A stretch of DNA of 64,000 nt. Source: Nectonema munidae (lineage: Eukaryota > Nematomorpha > Nectonematoida > Nectonematidae). Positions 47,965 to 61,400 of this stretch are shown piece by piece. Both the position numbers and the translations under genes were made by a program. Positions within the stretch are counted from its first letter, which is position 1, and every line of letters starts with the position of its first letter. The DNA lies in the NCBI GenBank assembly GCA_030549495.1, contig JAUIRK010000971.1, forward strand, positions 62,001 to 126,000, written 5' to 3'. The notes under the pieces were generated by a model. That model was not told the origin of the DNA and searched no databases. It worked only from the letters and a program-made list of their open reading frames with translations.

Positions 47965-50900
47965 CTATAAAAAATAAATAAAAAAAATCTTATTTTTATA
48001 TTATTTACCAGTAGATAGCACATCATATTTAATTTCTTTGTTTGGTTCAATGCTAAATGACATTCTGCCTTTATTTCCAGATAACTTGTTAACTTCTAAA
48101 TTTAAACTACTTTCACTTTCCGAAGAATCTCTCTTTACGTTATCAATTGTATCATTAATAAAATCACAACTTGGTGTCTTTACTTCAAGATTTGATCGAA
48201 TTAACTTTTTTCCTGGTTCTGATACAGCTACACTTTCTAACTCATCCAAGAAATTAGCTGTCACTAAAAAAGACGAATAATTAATCTAGTTTAAATAATA
48301 TTTTTACATTTTTACCAGTAGATAGCACATCATATTTCATTTCTTCCCTTGGTTCAATACTAAAAGACATTCTGCCTTTATTTCCAGATAACTTGTTAAC
48401 TTCTAAATTTAAACTACTTTCACTTTCCGAAGAATCTCTCTTTACGTTATCAATTGTATCATTAATAAAATCACAACTTGGTGTCTTTACTTCAAGATTT
48501 GATCGAATTGTCTTTTTTCCTGGTTCTGATACAGCTACACTTTCTAACTCATCCAAGACATTAGCTGTCACTAAAAAAGACGAATAATTAATCTAGTTTA
48601 AATAATATTTTTACATTTTTACCAGTAGATAGCATATTATATTTCATTTCTTCCCTTGGTTCAATACTAAAAGACATTCTGCCTTTATTTCCAGATAACT
48701 TGTTAACTTCTAAATTTAAACTACTTTCACTTTCCGAAGAATCTCTCTTTACGTTATCAATTGTATCATTAATAAAATCACAACTTGGTGTCTTTACTTC
48801 AAGATTTGATCGAATTGTCTTTTTTCCTGGTTCTGATACAGCTACACTTTCTAACTCATCCAAGACATTAGCTGTCACTAAAAAAGACGAATAATTAATC
48901 TAGTTTAAATAATATTTTTACATTTTTACCAGTAGATAGCACATCATATTTCATTTCTTCCCTTGGTTCAATACTAAAAGACATTCTGCCTTTATTTCCA
49001 GATAACTTGTTAACTTCTAAATTTAAACTACTTTCACTTTCCGAAGAATCTCTTTTTACGTTATCAATTGTATCATTAATAAAATCACAACTTGGTGTCT
49101 TTACTTCAAGATTTGATCGAATTGTCTTTTTTCCTGGTTCTGATACAGCTACACTTTCTAACTCATCCAAGACATTAGCTGTCACTAAAAAAGACGAATA
49201 ATTAATCTAGTTTAAATAATATTTTTACATTTTTACCAGTAGATAGCACATCATATTTCATTTCTTCCCTTGGTTCAATACTAAAAGACATTCTGCCTTT
49301 ATTTCCAGATAACTTGTTAACTTCTAAATTTAAACTACTTTCACTTTCCGAAGAATCTCTCTTTACGTTATCAATTGTATCATTAATAAAATCACAACTT
49401 GGTCTCTTTACTTCAAGGTTTGATCGAATTGTCTTTTTTCCTGGTTCTGATACAGCTACACTTTCTAACTCATCCAAGACATTAGCTGTCACTAAAAAGA
49501 CGAATAATTAATCTAGTTTAAATAATATTTTTACATTTTTACCAGTAGATAGCACATCATATTTCATTTCTTTCCTTGGTTCAATACTAAAAGACATTCT
49601 GCCTTTATTTCCAGATAACTTGTTAACTTCTAAATTTAAACTACTTTCACTTTCCGAAGAATCTCTCTTTACGTTATCAATTGTATCATTAATAAAAACA
49701 CAACTTGGTCTCTTTACTTCAAGATTTGATTGAATTGTCTTTTTTCCTGGTTCTGATACAGCTACACTTTCTAACTCATCCAAGACATTAGCTGTCACTA
49801 AAAAAGACGAATAATTAATCTAGTTTAAATAATATTTTTACATTTTTACCAGTAGATAGCACATCATATTTCATTTCTTCCCTTGGTTCAATACTAAAAG
49901 ACATTCTGCCTTTATTTCCAGATAACTTGTTAACTTCTAAATTTAAACTACTTTCACTTTCCGAAGAATCTCTCTTTACGTTATCAATTGTATCATTAAT
50001 AAAATCACAACTTGGTCTCTTTACTTCAAGATTTGATTGAATTGTCTTTTTTCCTGGTTCTGATACAGCTACACTTTCTAACTCATCCAAGACATTAGCT
50101 GTCACTAAAAAAACGGAATAAAATATTCTGTTTGGTGAAATATTAAAAGCATATTACCTTCAACTACGGATAATTTTTTTGAAGAATCCCTCTTTAAATT
50201 TTCAATATTATCATTAAAAAGTTCACAAAGTAGCTTCTTTTCTTTATGATTTGTTTGAATTTTCCTTTTTGATGATTCTGGTACGTCTACACTTTCCAAT
50301 CCGTTTGGAACTTTAGTGGCTAATTAAACACAAATCCTTATATTCTAGAAGTTCTTACTTGTAGATTGTATATAATATAATATTCTCTTTTAGAGCACTA
50401 TGCTGTTCTCTGTTAATCACCTTATGTGGCTTATGTATGACGGCTAGGGTTTGCTCCCGGTTCTGAAATACCAGGACGTTCTCTGTTCTAAAAATTTTGG
50501 AACCGTTTTGGAACCGAAAAGTATTCCGCGGTTCCGAGAATAACTTAGTTTGATTATTTCATTTACAATCAAACTTATTATCAATAGTTAATAAATATCT
50601 AGATTACTTGCGGTAAACAGAAGAATAAAATTGTGACTTTTGTAAATGATTTAATTAAAACCTATCATATGCTTGGACGCAATATGTTGATATCTAGATT
50701 ATCAATTTTATTAATTGATTTATTTCACTATACAATTTTTTGCATAAAACTTTACTGGCCTTCATTCATATAAAATATTTTTTTCACTGTCATCTCATTT
50801 TAATGGTAAACGGAGAAAAGTGTGCAAACGACAAAAGAGTTTATTTTTCTTTTTTTTTCTGCTGCACACTTTTCTCCTAGAACCATTTTAATGATCATGA

Positions 50901-52389
50901 TATAGAAAGAAAAAGTGTACATCTGTTTATAATAAATCAAACACGTCAATTTCATTGCATCTTTTTGCTGTCTATATATCTTCTTAAGGAACCGTTTGGA
51001 ACCGAGATATCGATTGTATCCCAAGAAATATCAGAAATTGGAGAAAAAAGTCTTCTCATACCACTGCTCCCTAAAGTCGTACGGGGTAAGAGATTTCGGA
51101 TTCTTTGAAGTGTTTACCCGATGGTTCATTGTTTTTAGCGTATGAATTGAAGATCTATGCCGAATATTTAACAATACAAGGTCTTGTTATTGCAAGTAGT
51201 ATTTATTGGATGTGTGATGGAGCATTCAAAGTCGCGCCTAAATATTGGTATCAGCTTTTTACGCTTCATGTATTATTCAATAATTATATCTGTCTCCGTT
51301 TGTTCACAATTTTACCCGATGAACCGCAACAAACATATGATAAATTGTTCTCGGTTACAAAGAAATGCGTCCAGAATCCAGGCCTTCTTATTGCATTGCT
51401 AACTTCAAAAAAGCAATTCACAATGCATTTATATCTGCTTTTCGAGACTTCGTACATTTATGGCTGCTCTATTTATCATCTTGCTCAATCATATTGGAGC
51501 AAGATAAGTGACATCACCGAACGTATTCGGTATAATACAGATGATAGCTTCGCACTCAAAATAAAAAGGTTCACTGCATTTCGCATTTTTACCCATCGAA
51601 GAAGCTTTCGAGACTCTTTCTGATGTGCCTGCTGAGCTCATATCATATTTCGAAATTACATATATTGGAATAAATCGAGGTAGGTGAGATCATCTAAAAA
51701 GATATGAGCCTATTTTCCTTATTAACATATGGAATGTTCGAAATAAAGTTTTAGCTGATATTCCAAGATCGAACAAACAACGCTATTCGATCATCGGTCA
51801 CAGCAATGTATCTTAGTTTATGGAAATTATGCGAATCTCTCATTTAAGCAGAAATTTTAGCGCTAACTAAGATCAAACATTTATGGTGATTATTCAAAAA
51901 TGAAGAAAAAATACGAAGTAATTATTATAAGACTAAAAAGATCAGTGACTAATATAAAGGAAGGAAGATTACATGGTTTTTTTGATGAGTGTTACTGATT
52001 ATTAAATAAAATTTAATTTTATGTCTATTTTTCAATTCCTATTTTTTTATTAAATATTTTTTATGTTCATGGATTGAAATTAGAAAAATCTCCTTAATAT
52101 ATGTTTTTTAATCAAAAGTATATTGGTATGTATTTTCAATGTTTTACTTGAAATTTAAATAATAATTTAATTAAGATTGACAAATTGCTTATATTTATTC
52201 GAAATTTCTCCTGTTTGACCACAAAATATGATTTTTTAATCTTATTAATTTTAAATTACTATATTCTTTAAAGTTTAAGAAACATGAAAAAATATAAAGT
52301 TTTGAATATGAATAATTAAATGCTAAATTATAATGAAATTTCAAAGGGGTGAAATTACCGGGGTGGAAATACTGGTCACCTTATGTATG

Positions 52390-52420
<31 letters not shown>

Positions 52421-55400
52421 TTGTATGTATGTATGTATGTATGTATTAGAGATGTATCGGATATCCGCATCCGCATCCTCATATGCGGATCATCCGCAAA
52501 AAAACAAACATCCGCTCCGCATCCTCATCCGCGGATTCTTTTGATGTTGAAATCCGCATCCGCATCCGCATCCGCAATAAGATTCTAATACCTGTTTTAC
52601 ATTACCTAAGTCAAATAGTACAGCATATTAAATGCAAATTTATAGATAACAAAGTATTAAGTTACTCGGATTTATTTGAGAGATGTCATTGCGTTAGATG
52701 AGTCGCAAGCGATATATCCAATTTAGTGTAATGTGTTAGTGTAGCGTACTGCTTCACAGTCTAGTTAATTATGTAACACTGCAAAGAGGTAGAATTGATA
52801 GGAAAAATTTTTAGAGAATAAAAATTGCAATATGCCTCCTCATATACGGCATTGCAATCTAAAGAGAAAATGAAAGAGCAACAATACAAACAGAAGAGCA
52901 CGTTTTTCAAGTCATAGATAACATGATGTTAGATATAATAGTGCAGCATAATAAGCACTAAGCAGCAGCTCATAAATCATAATTCATTTCACACAAATGA
53001 TAAAGCTGTCTCTTTTTCCACATCCTTAGTAATCGCGTCTAGAAGCCTACTACTGCATAGTGCGTCTGCCTGCATCGATCAGTTCTTTCTCCAAACTAAA
53101 ATAAAATACGCACTTTTATAAAAGACAAAACAAATGTAAGCAATATTTACCACTTCTTTCATATTTGTGTACAGATAAATAGATTGTACAATGTACATAT
53201 GCAAATTTATATAAAATTCGAATTCATATACTATTTTTCCGATGTTTGAAATCTTACTAATTCCTTACTTTTTCAGTCCATTTCAAATTTTATAAAGTTA
53301 TCAATAGAGTTTTGATATAAGATAGTAGCTTTTTCCGAATGATTAATACTTAATTAACTATTATTTTTTTAAAGTTTTTTTTCATATTTTCAAATCTTTT
53401 TTTCAAACTGTAAAAACTGAAAAAAATACAAATAGTTTTAATGCACTTATTTCAAAAGTTAGTTTGGGATAAAAAATGTTCTATTTAGGTCAACTGTGAA
53501 AGTTTTCAAATTTTTTTCCAGTTAACTAAACACATTTGGATATTTTAAATTTAAAAATAGGTATTATTTATGAGTTTTCTTTTTTGAAAATTTTTAGGCG
53601 TTAATAACACATAATAGTGTGAATTTGGCTTTGGGAAAAAGTTCAAGAAATTTTGCATTATATTGTTTGAAAACTTATAAATGTAATTACATGCTTTTAT
53701 CTCTCAGCATTCCTATTTTTTTTTTACATTTTTAGAAATTATTATAAGTTAAAATGACATCAAAAATAGTCTAGTGTGGAAATATTTTGAAATTTTAGAA
53801 AAAGATTCAGTATGCTGTTTTATGTGAGAAAAAGTACTCGAGAAAAGGAAGAGGGACTACTTCTTTAAGAAATCATTTGAAGTCAAAGCATTCAGATATT
53901 TCAAAACAATTAGAAAAAGAAGAATATCAAAAGAAAAATAGTTTAAAAATAACGCAAAATGTTAAATCTGAAGAAAAACAGAAAAGTATTACAGAGTGTT
54001 TTGCTGATGCAAAAAAATGGAAAGACTCAAGTGAAAACTCGCGCAAAATAGATTTACTTATTTCAGAGATGCTTGTTTTAGACGATCTTCCTTTCAGTCA
54101 TGTTGAAAATTTAGGGTTCACAAGATTTGTTTCGAGTGTTATACCAAACTACAAACTAAAGCAAAGAAATTTCTACTCTTCTTTAATTTGCGATAAAATT
54201 TATGAATCTGTGAAAAAAAACGTGGAAAAAATTATATTTGAAGGAAAAGAAACTAAAATATCTTTTACAACAGATATTTGGTCTGGTAGTGTTGCTGGTG
54301 TTTCACTCTTGAGCATAACAGCTCATACAATACAAGGTTTAGAGAAAGTGAATTTAGTTTTAGCCGCACATCCGCTTGAAGAACGTCATACTGGCGAATA
54401 TATTTCTCAAGTATTTCTTAAAACGCTTGAAAGTTGGAAGATAGAAAACAAACATGTTCATTGTGTATTGCGTGATGGTGGAAGTAACATTAAAAAAGCA
54501 CTAAATCTTTGTAATTTGAGAAGTTTAGACTGTGCTATTCATAAAATTCAACAAGTTGTTAAGTATGGTTTAACATCCCATGTTGAAATAGAAAACCTAT
54601 TAAAAAAAAGTCGTGATATAGGCTCTCATTTTCATCATTCTATTATGGCACAGGATGAATTAAAAAAAATTCAAGATCGTTTAAACTTTCCAAAAGTTTC
54701 AATCTTGAATGACACACCTACTAGGTGGAATAGCACATTTTACATGTTGAAAAGATTACTCGAAGTAAAAGATTCGTTATGTGTTTATAGTGCTACAAAT
54801 GTTAAAGTTAAGCAGATAAACAACTTTGAGTGGCTTTTAATGGAAAAAATAGTTGACGTCTTGGATCCATATGAGGAAATAACAAAAAAACTCAGCTACA
54901 CATCATCTTCAATTTCAGAAGTTATCCCCAATATTGTTGCCTTGAAAAAAACATTAACATATCAAAATACTGGATAAAAAATATGGGTACATGAGGAAGA
55001 AGAAGATGAATATGAAAAAATTACCAATTTTAATCAAGATAAAGATATAACGAAAATTATTCATGTAATGAAAGAAAAGATGAATTCTGAAATCAAAGTT
55101 AGATTTGGTGAAATTGAAAATGAAGAATTTTACACGGTAGCTACTTTTCTTGATCCAAGATTTAAAAGTAAATTTTTTACTGTCTCTGAAATAACAAGTA
55201 ATGTGAAGAATTTCCTTTTTAATTTATATGAAGATAAAGAAGATAATCAATCTCAAATGCCAAGCTGTAAAAAGATGAAAAAAAGTATTAATGAAAATTT
55301 TACTACCATAAATGAAGTGATGAATTCTATGTTAAATTCTGATAGTGAAGAAGAAAATGAACAAGAAAACGAAGATAATGTTTGTGGTGGAGAAATAATG

Positions 55401-58400
55401 AGATATCAAAAAGAGAAAAGAATCAATGGTACAACTATACATAGTTTGGATTGGTGGAGAATTAAAGAAAAACAGTATCCATTTTTATCAAAAATTGCAT
55501 TCCAATATCTCGTTTGTCCTCCTAGCACCGTGCAAAGCGAACAGCTTTTCAGTACTGCTGGAAACATTTATACCAATAAAAGAAAAAGACTTCTAAAAAA
55601 TTTCACATCCGATACATCTCTAGTATGTATGTATGTATGTATGTATGTATGTATGTATGTATGTATGTATGTATGTATGTATGTATGTATGTATGTATGT
55701 ATGTATGTACAGTAAAATCTCGCTATTATGCCACCCTTCGGGGCCGACCAAAAGTGGCATAGTAGCGAGAGTGGCATGGTAGCGAGGGTTTTGTAAAAAT
55801 AGCCTTATTTTTTCAAATAAAATCACATTTATTAAAAAACAGTTTTATTTTTTTTATATATTTGTGTCCTATTCCAAAGCTCTCAAAAATGGTTGTCTGA
55901 CGCATTTTCATATGGCGGATCTCAAGCATTTCTTGATCTAAACAATCGCACGCTTGCATCACTTTGAGCTTTACGCTACAATGCTGCATAAATTTTCGAA
56001 CAGTGCTCCACGCTCTTTGGGCTTCTTGGAATTGAACCACTTCCTCTTCGATAGTTTCCTTGTCGTCTTCGCTTTCAATTTGTTCCTTGCTTTTCAGCAC
56101 TTCCTCAGCAATCTCCTCTAGCAGAAGAGAGCCACTAGTTGCGAGACGCTCGTCAGCATTGAGAAAGTCAGTTAGCTCAATCTCCTCGTTATTGTGCATC
56201 TTTTCCTCAGTAGGCAAAGCATTCCAAATCTCGAGCAACTCTTCATCTTTTGGCTCAATCTGATCAATTTCTTCTTCCACAAACTTAGCTTTTACAAAAC
56301 AGTTTTTAATGACCGATTTGTTAACCTGCTCCCAAGCATACCGGGCAACGTGTAGAGCATCAAGCAACGTGAACTTAAACTCTCTTTCCTCGTCTATGGC
56401 TTCAAGCCTGCGAGAGAGCAAAAGTTTCTTGTAGTGGCGTTTGAGACTCTCTATAACCCCCTGATCCATTGGTTGCGAGATTGATGTTGTGTTAAGAGGA
56501 AAAAATAGCAGCTTAATATTGTCGAACTGGAGATCAGATGGGTGGCCACAGAAGTTATCGAGACAAAGCAGCACTTTGCGCCCCTGCTTGACGAGTCGCT
56601 CGTTCCACTCACGCAATGTTTCTTCGAAGAGCTCCGCCGTCATCCACGCTTTCGAATTTGCCTTGTATGTCACCGGAATTTTTTTGTTTTTGAAGGCACG
56701 CGGTTTCTTTGAATTGCCAATCACCAGAAGAGGAAGCTTTTCGTTGCCGCTCATGTTTGCTCCAACCAGAAGAGTGATTCTTTGCTTACTTTTTTTACCT
56801 CCAGTGCACCGCTCTCCTCTGAAAGCCATGGTCTTGTTTGGTAGCAGCTGCCAGAAGAGTCCAGTTTCGTCTAGATTGAAGACGTCTTCTGCAGAAAATT
56901 GTGCAAGCAAAGGTCGGAGAACCTGTTGTTGCCACTCAAAAAGAGATTGCAAATTTACCGCTCCTGCTTCTCCTTGTATTGTTTTAAAAGTAATGCCGTG
57001 ACGCTTTTTGAAATTGTCCAGCCAACCGTCGCTTGCCATGAATCCCGGAATGTGCATTATCTCGGCCAGTTTCATTGCCTTTTCTTCGACCAGACTTCCA
57101 CTGACAGGCAGATTGTGTCCTCTCGCTTGCTTCAGCCACATGAGCACCCCTTCATCGAGATTTGGATCGTGAGCCTGCGTCAACTTAACGCGTTTCGATG
57201 AAAATCCAGTTTTGATTGCAGCCTCGATTGCATCCTTTTTGCTGAGAATGCTTTTTACCGTAGTTCTCTTCACTTCAATACCCCATTTCTTGCTTATTTC
57301 TCTGGCCAGCTTGGACTGATTATGCTCATTTTTTTCGGCATCAATAATTTCTTTTTTCTGCTTTAGAGTGAAATCGGTTCGCTTGCGTTTTATATCTGAC
57401 ATGTTAATTTTTTACGCAAATAAAAACAATAAATCTAAAAAAATATATTCATTAATTTTGTAAAAAAAGTTGAGAAATATAATTTAAAAACGCAACACAC
57501 AAATAAATAGTGGCATAATAGCGAGATTAGGTGGTGGCATAGTAAGTTTATTTTCTACTGAATTTTGTCCGGACCGAGTGAAAGTGGCATAGTAGCGAGA
57601 GTGGCATAGTACCGAGGGGGCATAGTAGCGAGATTCTACTGTATGTATGTATGTATGTATGTATTAGTGATGTATTGGATATCCGCAAAAAGTTTGGAAA
57701 TCTTACATTCAAAACGATATTCTTTTTTCTATTAACCAGAAAGTTTTTTTCGGAATTTTTCAAATTTTAATTGATCCAAAATTTTTATAAGTACGTCTTT
57801 ATGATAACATATATACATTGACATCTTCTCTCTAAATTTTTAAAAAGCTTAAAATGCGTTTGTTTAGTATAGCAATTATGATATCCGCCTCCGCTAAAAA
57901 AAATAATTCTCACATCCGCATCCATGGATGCAAAAAATTCCCCATCAGATATCTCTAGTATGTATGTAGTTCCTAAACATAATCCTAACACTACTCTTTA
58001 CTAGCACCAATGGTCATTCTATTCTAATCCTAATCCTAATGATAGATTTCCAAAATTTTACTTATTAACGTCTATTTAAAAATTGGTCCCACATTTGTCA
58101 ACTATTATATATATTGAAGAAAAATTCTGAATAGTCATAATGAGCAGTAAAGTCGATAAATTATTATTAGAGCATATAGAAATTTGTTAAATTTTTCATT
58201 TATCATCTATCAAAATTGCTTTATTTGACCCAATCTTTCAAAGATGCTATAATTTTCTTAACTTATTTCACTTAATCATAAATATATTAAAATAGCTTTT
58301 TAGAATAGACTTTCTTTTCATTTTTTCGATTATTTTTAGTCACCACAACGTCATCACCTCCTCTTCTTACCTGTGAATTTGCCCAGGATTTAAATGTTTT

Positions 58401-61400
58401 CTTCTTATCCTATAATCTTTTTACGTATAAAAAGCAGGACAAAAAAGGAATATAGTGTTACCATAATTATTTATTTTTCAAGCTTACTATTTATCTTCAG
58501 ATACTTTTCATCTTCTAATAGTTTGTTTATAATATCTTCGTTTAAACTTTCCATCATTATGCTCTTTGGTTTTTTTTCATGGCATATTAATTTGCCTTCT
58601 TCCATTCCTTTTATACAATCTCTTTTTCCATTGCTTACTTTAATAAAAATTGTAACACATATTAGATATTTTTTATTACATAATGAAAATTGTTGACATA
58701 CATTCCGTCCTATTTTCAAATATTTTATCATGGCTTTCTTCATCCATATAACCAGGAACTTTGTTTTCTTTTAACTTCAAAACTTTAATCTCTTTGATGT
58801 AAAAAACCTTCTGATCACTTTCTTTCATTTTGTCTTCCAGCCTCTTTTTATTCTTGTAGTCTTCTTTCAAATAATTTTGTTCTGAAATTTTGCTATTTGG
58901 TTTTATAATTCTTATAGTTATTCTTTTTTCATTAATTTGAGGTCGTTTGTCTAAAAAAGTTATAAAAATTTAAAGGAAATTTAAAATTATTACTTTTACT
59001 ACAATGTTTGAATCATGCTTTTACTCCAAATTTATACTTTAATATATATAATAGCTTTTACAAGAAATATAAAATTATGAATAAAATTTAAAGTTTCACC
59101 TTTCCAATTAAAAGTTTGATTGTATAAACTCTAGAATCGCTCCGCTAGAGCACACCCTAACCCCAAAACACTTTAAATTGCTCAGAGGATACAAAAGTGG
59201 GCCCTAGAAAACGCTTAATATTTCAAATGGCGTAAATCAATATTGGATTTGTTCCATAATTTGAAAAATAATTAATTCTTAAGTACATTTTTTTGAACTC
59301 AGCGCCTCCAAAGATAAAGATCGCAAGCAGTTGCTTTATTTGCGTGTAAGTTGAGCCTGCAAAAACTAATAGACACGATATTCTCTACTCGCATATCATG
59401 CGATGCTTATTTTTTTGAAAAATATCATTTTATTGTCTATTTCTTCATCAAGTCATATAATTTTTTGAGATGACTTCATTTTTCTATCCCTTATACACTA
59501 ACAGCCATTTTCTTAAAATTTTCCCGTTTTGAAAAGCTCTCTATTTAGTGAACACTGAGAATTTAAAACTGTGAAGACTTTTCCAAAGCTTAATTTATTC
59601 TTGTGAACGAAGTTAACCTGTTCATAGTGAACACTTCTATATATTGAACACATTCATTGAGTCCCTAAGCTTTGTAGAAAGTAGTTTTTTTGTGTTTATA
59701 ATCAAGTGTATAAATTCCTTTAACGTTAAAAAGATTGCCTAAAAAAACTTTGTTTAAGATTCCTGAATCCACATGGTAAGACGTGCCTAACCCACTTAAA
59801 TTTGTGGGACTTTTTATTTGGACCGTGATGCATTTCTTGACTGGATACCCTTCTTGACGTCATTCGGATGGCATCAGATTAAACAACGAGAAATTAAATT
59901 ATTTCGGATATATCAAGAATCGAATCCGAGACCTTTGGAATGAAATCCCTGAGGCTAACCACTATGCCACCGGTGACCAGATAAAACGTACCTACTCGAT
60001 GGAAATACTCCAAGGTATAATGTGAACAAAAAAAAAATTTTCTTTGAGAGGTTTTTTTATACGAAAAAACAACATAATGTAATATATTAGAAAGGCGATT
60101 GATATATAAATAAATGAATATCTTACAAAGATGGGCTAGTGGTGGGAGCTTAGGATCTCGATCCTGATAGTCTGGGTTCGATTATCACGCGATCATCTGT
60201 CTAGCTCTGGAAGATTAAACTTACGTTGGATGAGATACCGACAATTAAAAAACTGTTAAAGTGAGTTCTTTATTTTAAGCTACGAAGTGTGACCACCAAA
60301 TTCAGTCATAACAGAAAATCTTATGTTCTCTTGAAAATTTTATAACTTTGCAAGTTCCTTTTTTATAATTATTTTGTGCAAATATGCGTTGAACAAATGT
60401 CAACTAGGCAAATTAATACACTCGCGTTCCCCTTATGCTTTCATGATGCTATCACACATTTTTTTCATGATAGTGATTTTTTACAATAATTTTAAGAGTT
60501 TGCAGCTTTAATTTTATTCTTACAAAAAAATTAAATAAATATATTTTTTATGTTTTTTTATTATTTCGTTCTTATCCATTCCACACAAAGTTTAAAATTT
60601 TGGGCTTTGGTTCTCTAAAATGAATCGTCTGCTTTTTTTTCAATGAGTTTTTATATAAATTAAAGCAGACCATTTTATTTTATGCAAGGCTAATAAAAAA
60701 GAATGTTTATAAACTCTTTTAAGATTACTGCATGGATGATAAATGCGTCTCTCCCACACCTCTTCTTTGGTTTCTTCCATCATTCTTGTGCAACGGTGAG
60801 GTGGCATTCTTCCTTTTTCCCTCTTTCCTTTCTCTCCTCCTCTTCCAAGAGAGGGAGCATCTTCGAAGGTACTGATGTATGCTCTATGAATTCTTGGCGT
60901 GTTGAATCTTCGCTGTCCTAAATCTTGAATCCGAAAGCGCATTAGTAAATGTCAATATTTCTCCAAATGAAATGATATCTATTTGTATAAGTAAGTAACC
61001 TTGAAAAGTTTAGAATTTTATTCGCATTGAGCAATAGTATAAGTTTGGCTGGAAGTTTTTTTCGAATTGTGTATTCGTAAGAGTTTATTCATTTTAAAAT
61101 ACCCATGATCCAATCATAGACAGCAGACAATGTCTAGATTTTAACTGAAATGAATAGAAATTCAAAAAAGTATTCTGCTTTGTCTGGTAATTACTTACCT
61201 GGTTAAACTAAAAGAGGCATCTTTTTATATTTGATTTTTATAATGCCGTGCATTTTGAGGAAATAATATAAAATTTAAAAGGCTCATATTTTGTTTTATA
61301 CATTATTATTGTTTTTATTATTGATATTGACTAGTCATAATGTTATGTATAAACTCTTTTGCTTTAGAGATTATTTGAAAGATATGATAAAAAAGAGATG

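Noticed and set aside
48038-49511. Plus-strand 64-80 codon frames repeated through the exon array
   Set aside because: They are antisense shadows of the minus-strand repeats, lack splice sites and show no protein-like composition of their own.
55568-55826. Minus-strand THTYI-rich repetitive frames
   Set aside because: They are translations of the ATGT microsatellite, which is open in several frames by its 12-base codon cycle.
56060-57201. Plus-strand frames of 67, 170 and 100 codons opposite the Tigger transposase
   Set aside because: They are shadows of the intact minus-strand transposase gene.
60640-60942. 100-codon minus frame with SLGRGGEKGKREKGR
   Set aside because: No recognised domain or splice support; overlaps a MITE remnant and a purine-rich stretch. 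Probably chance.
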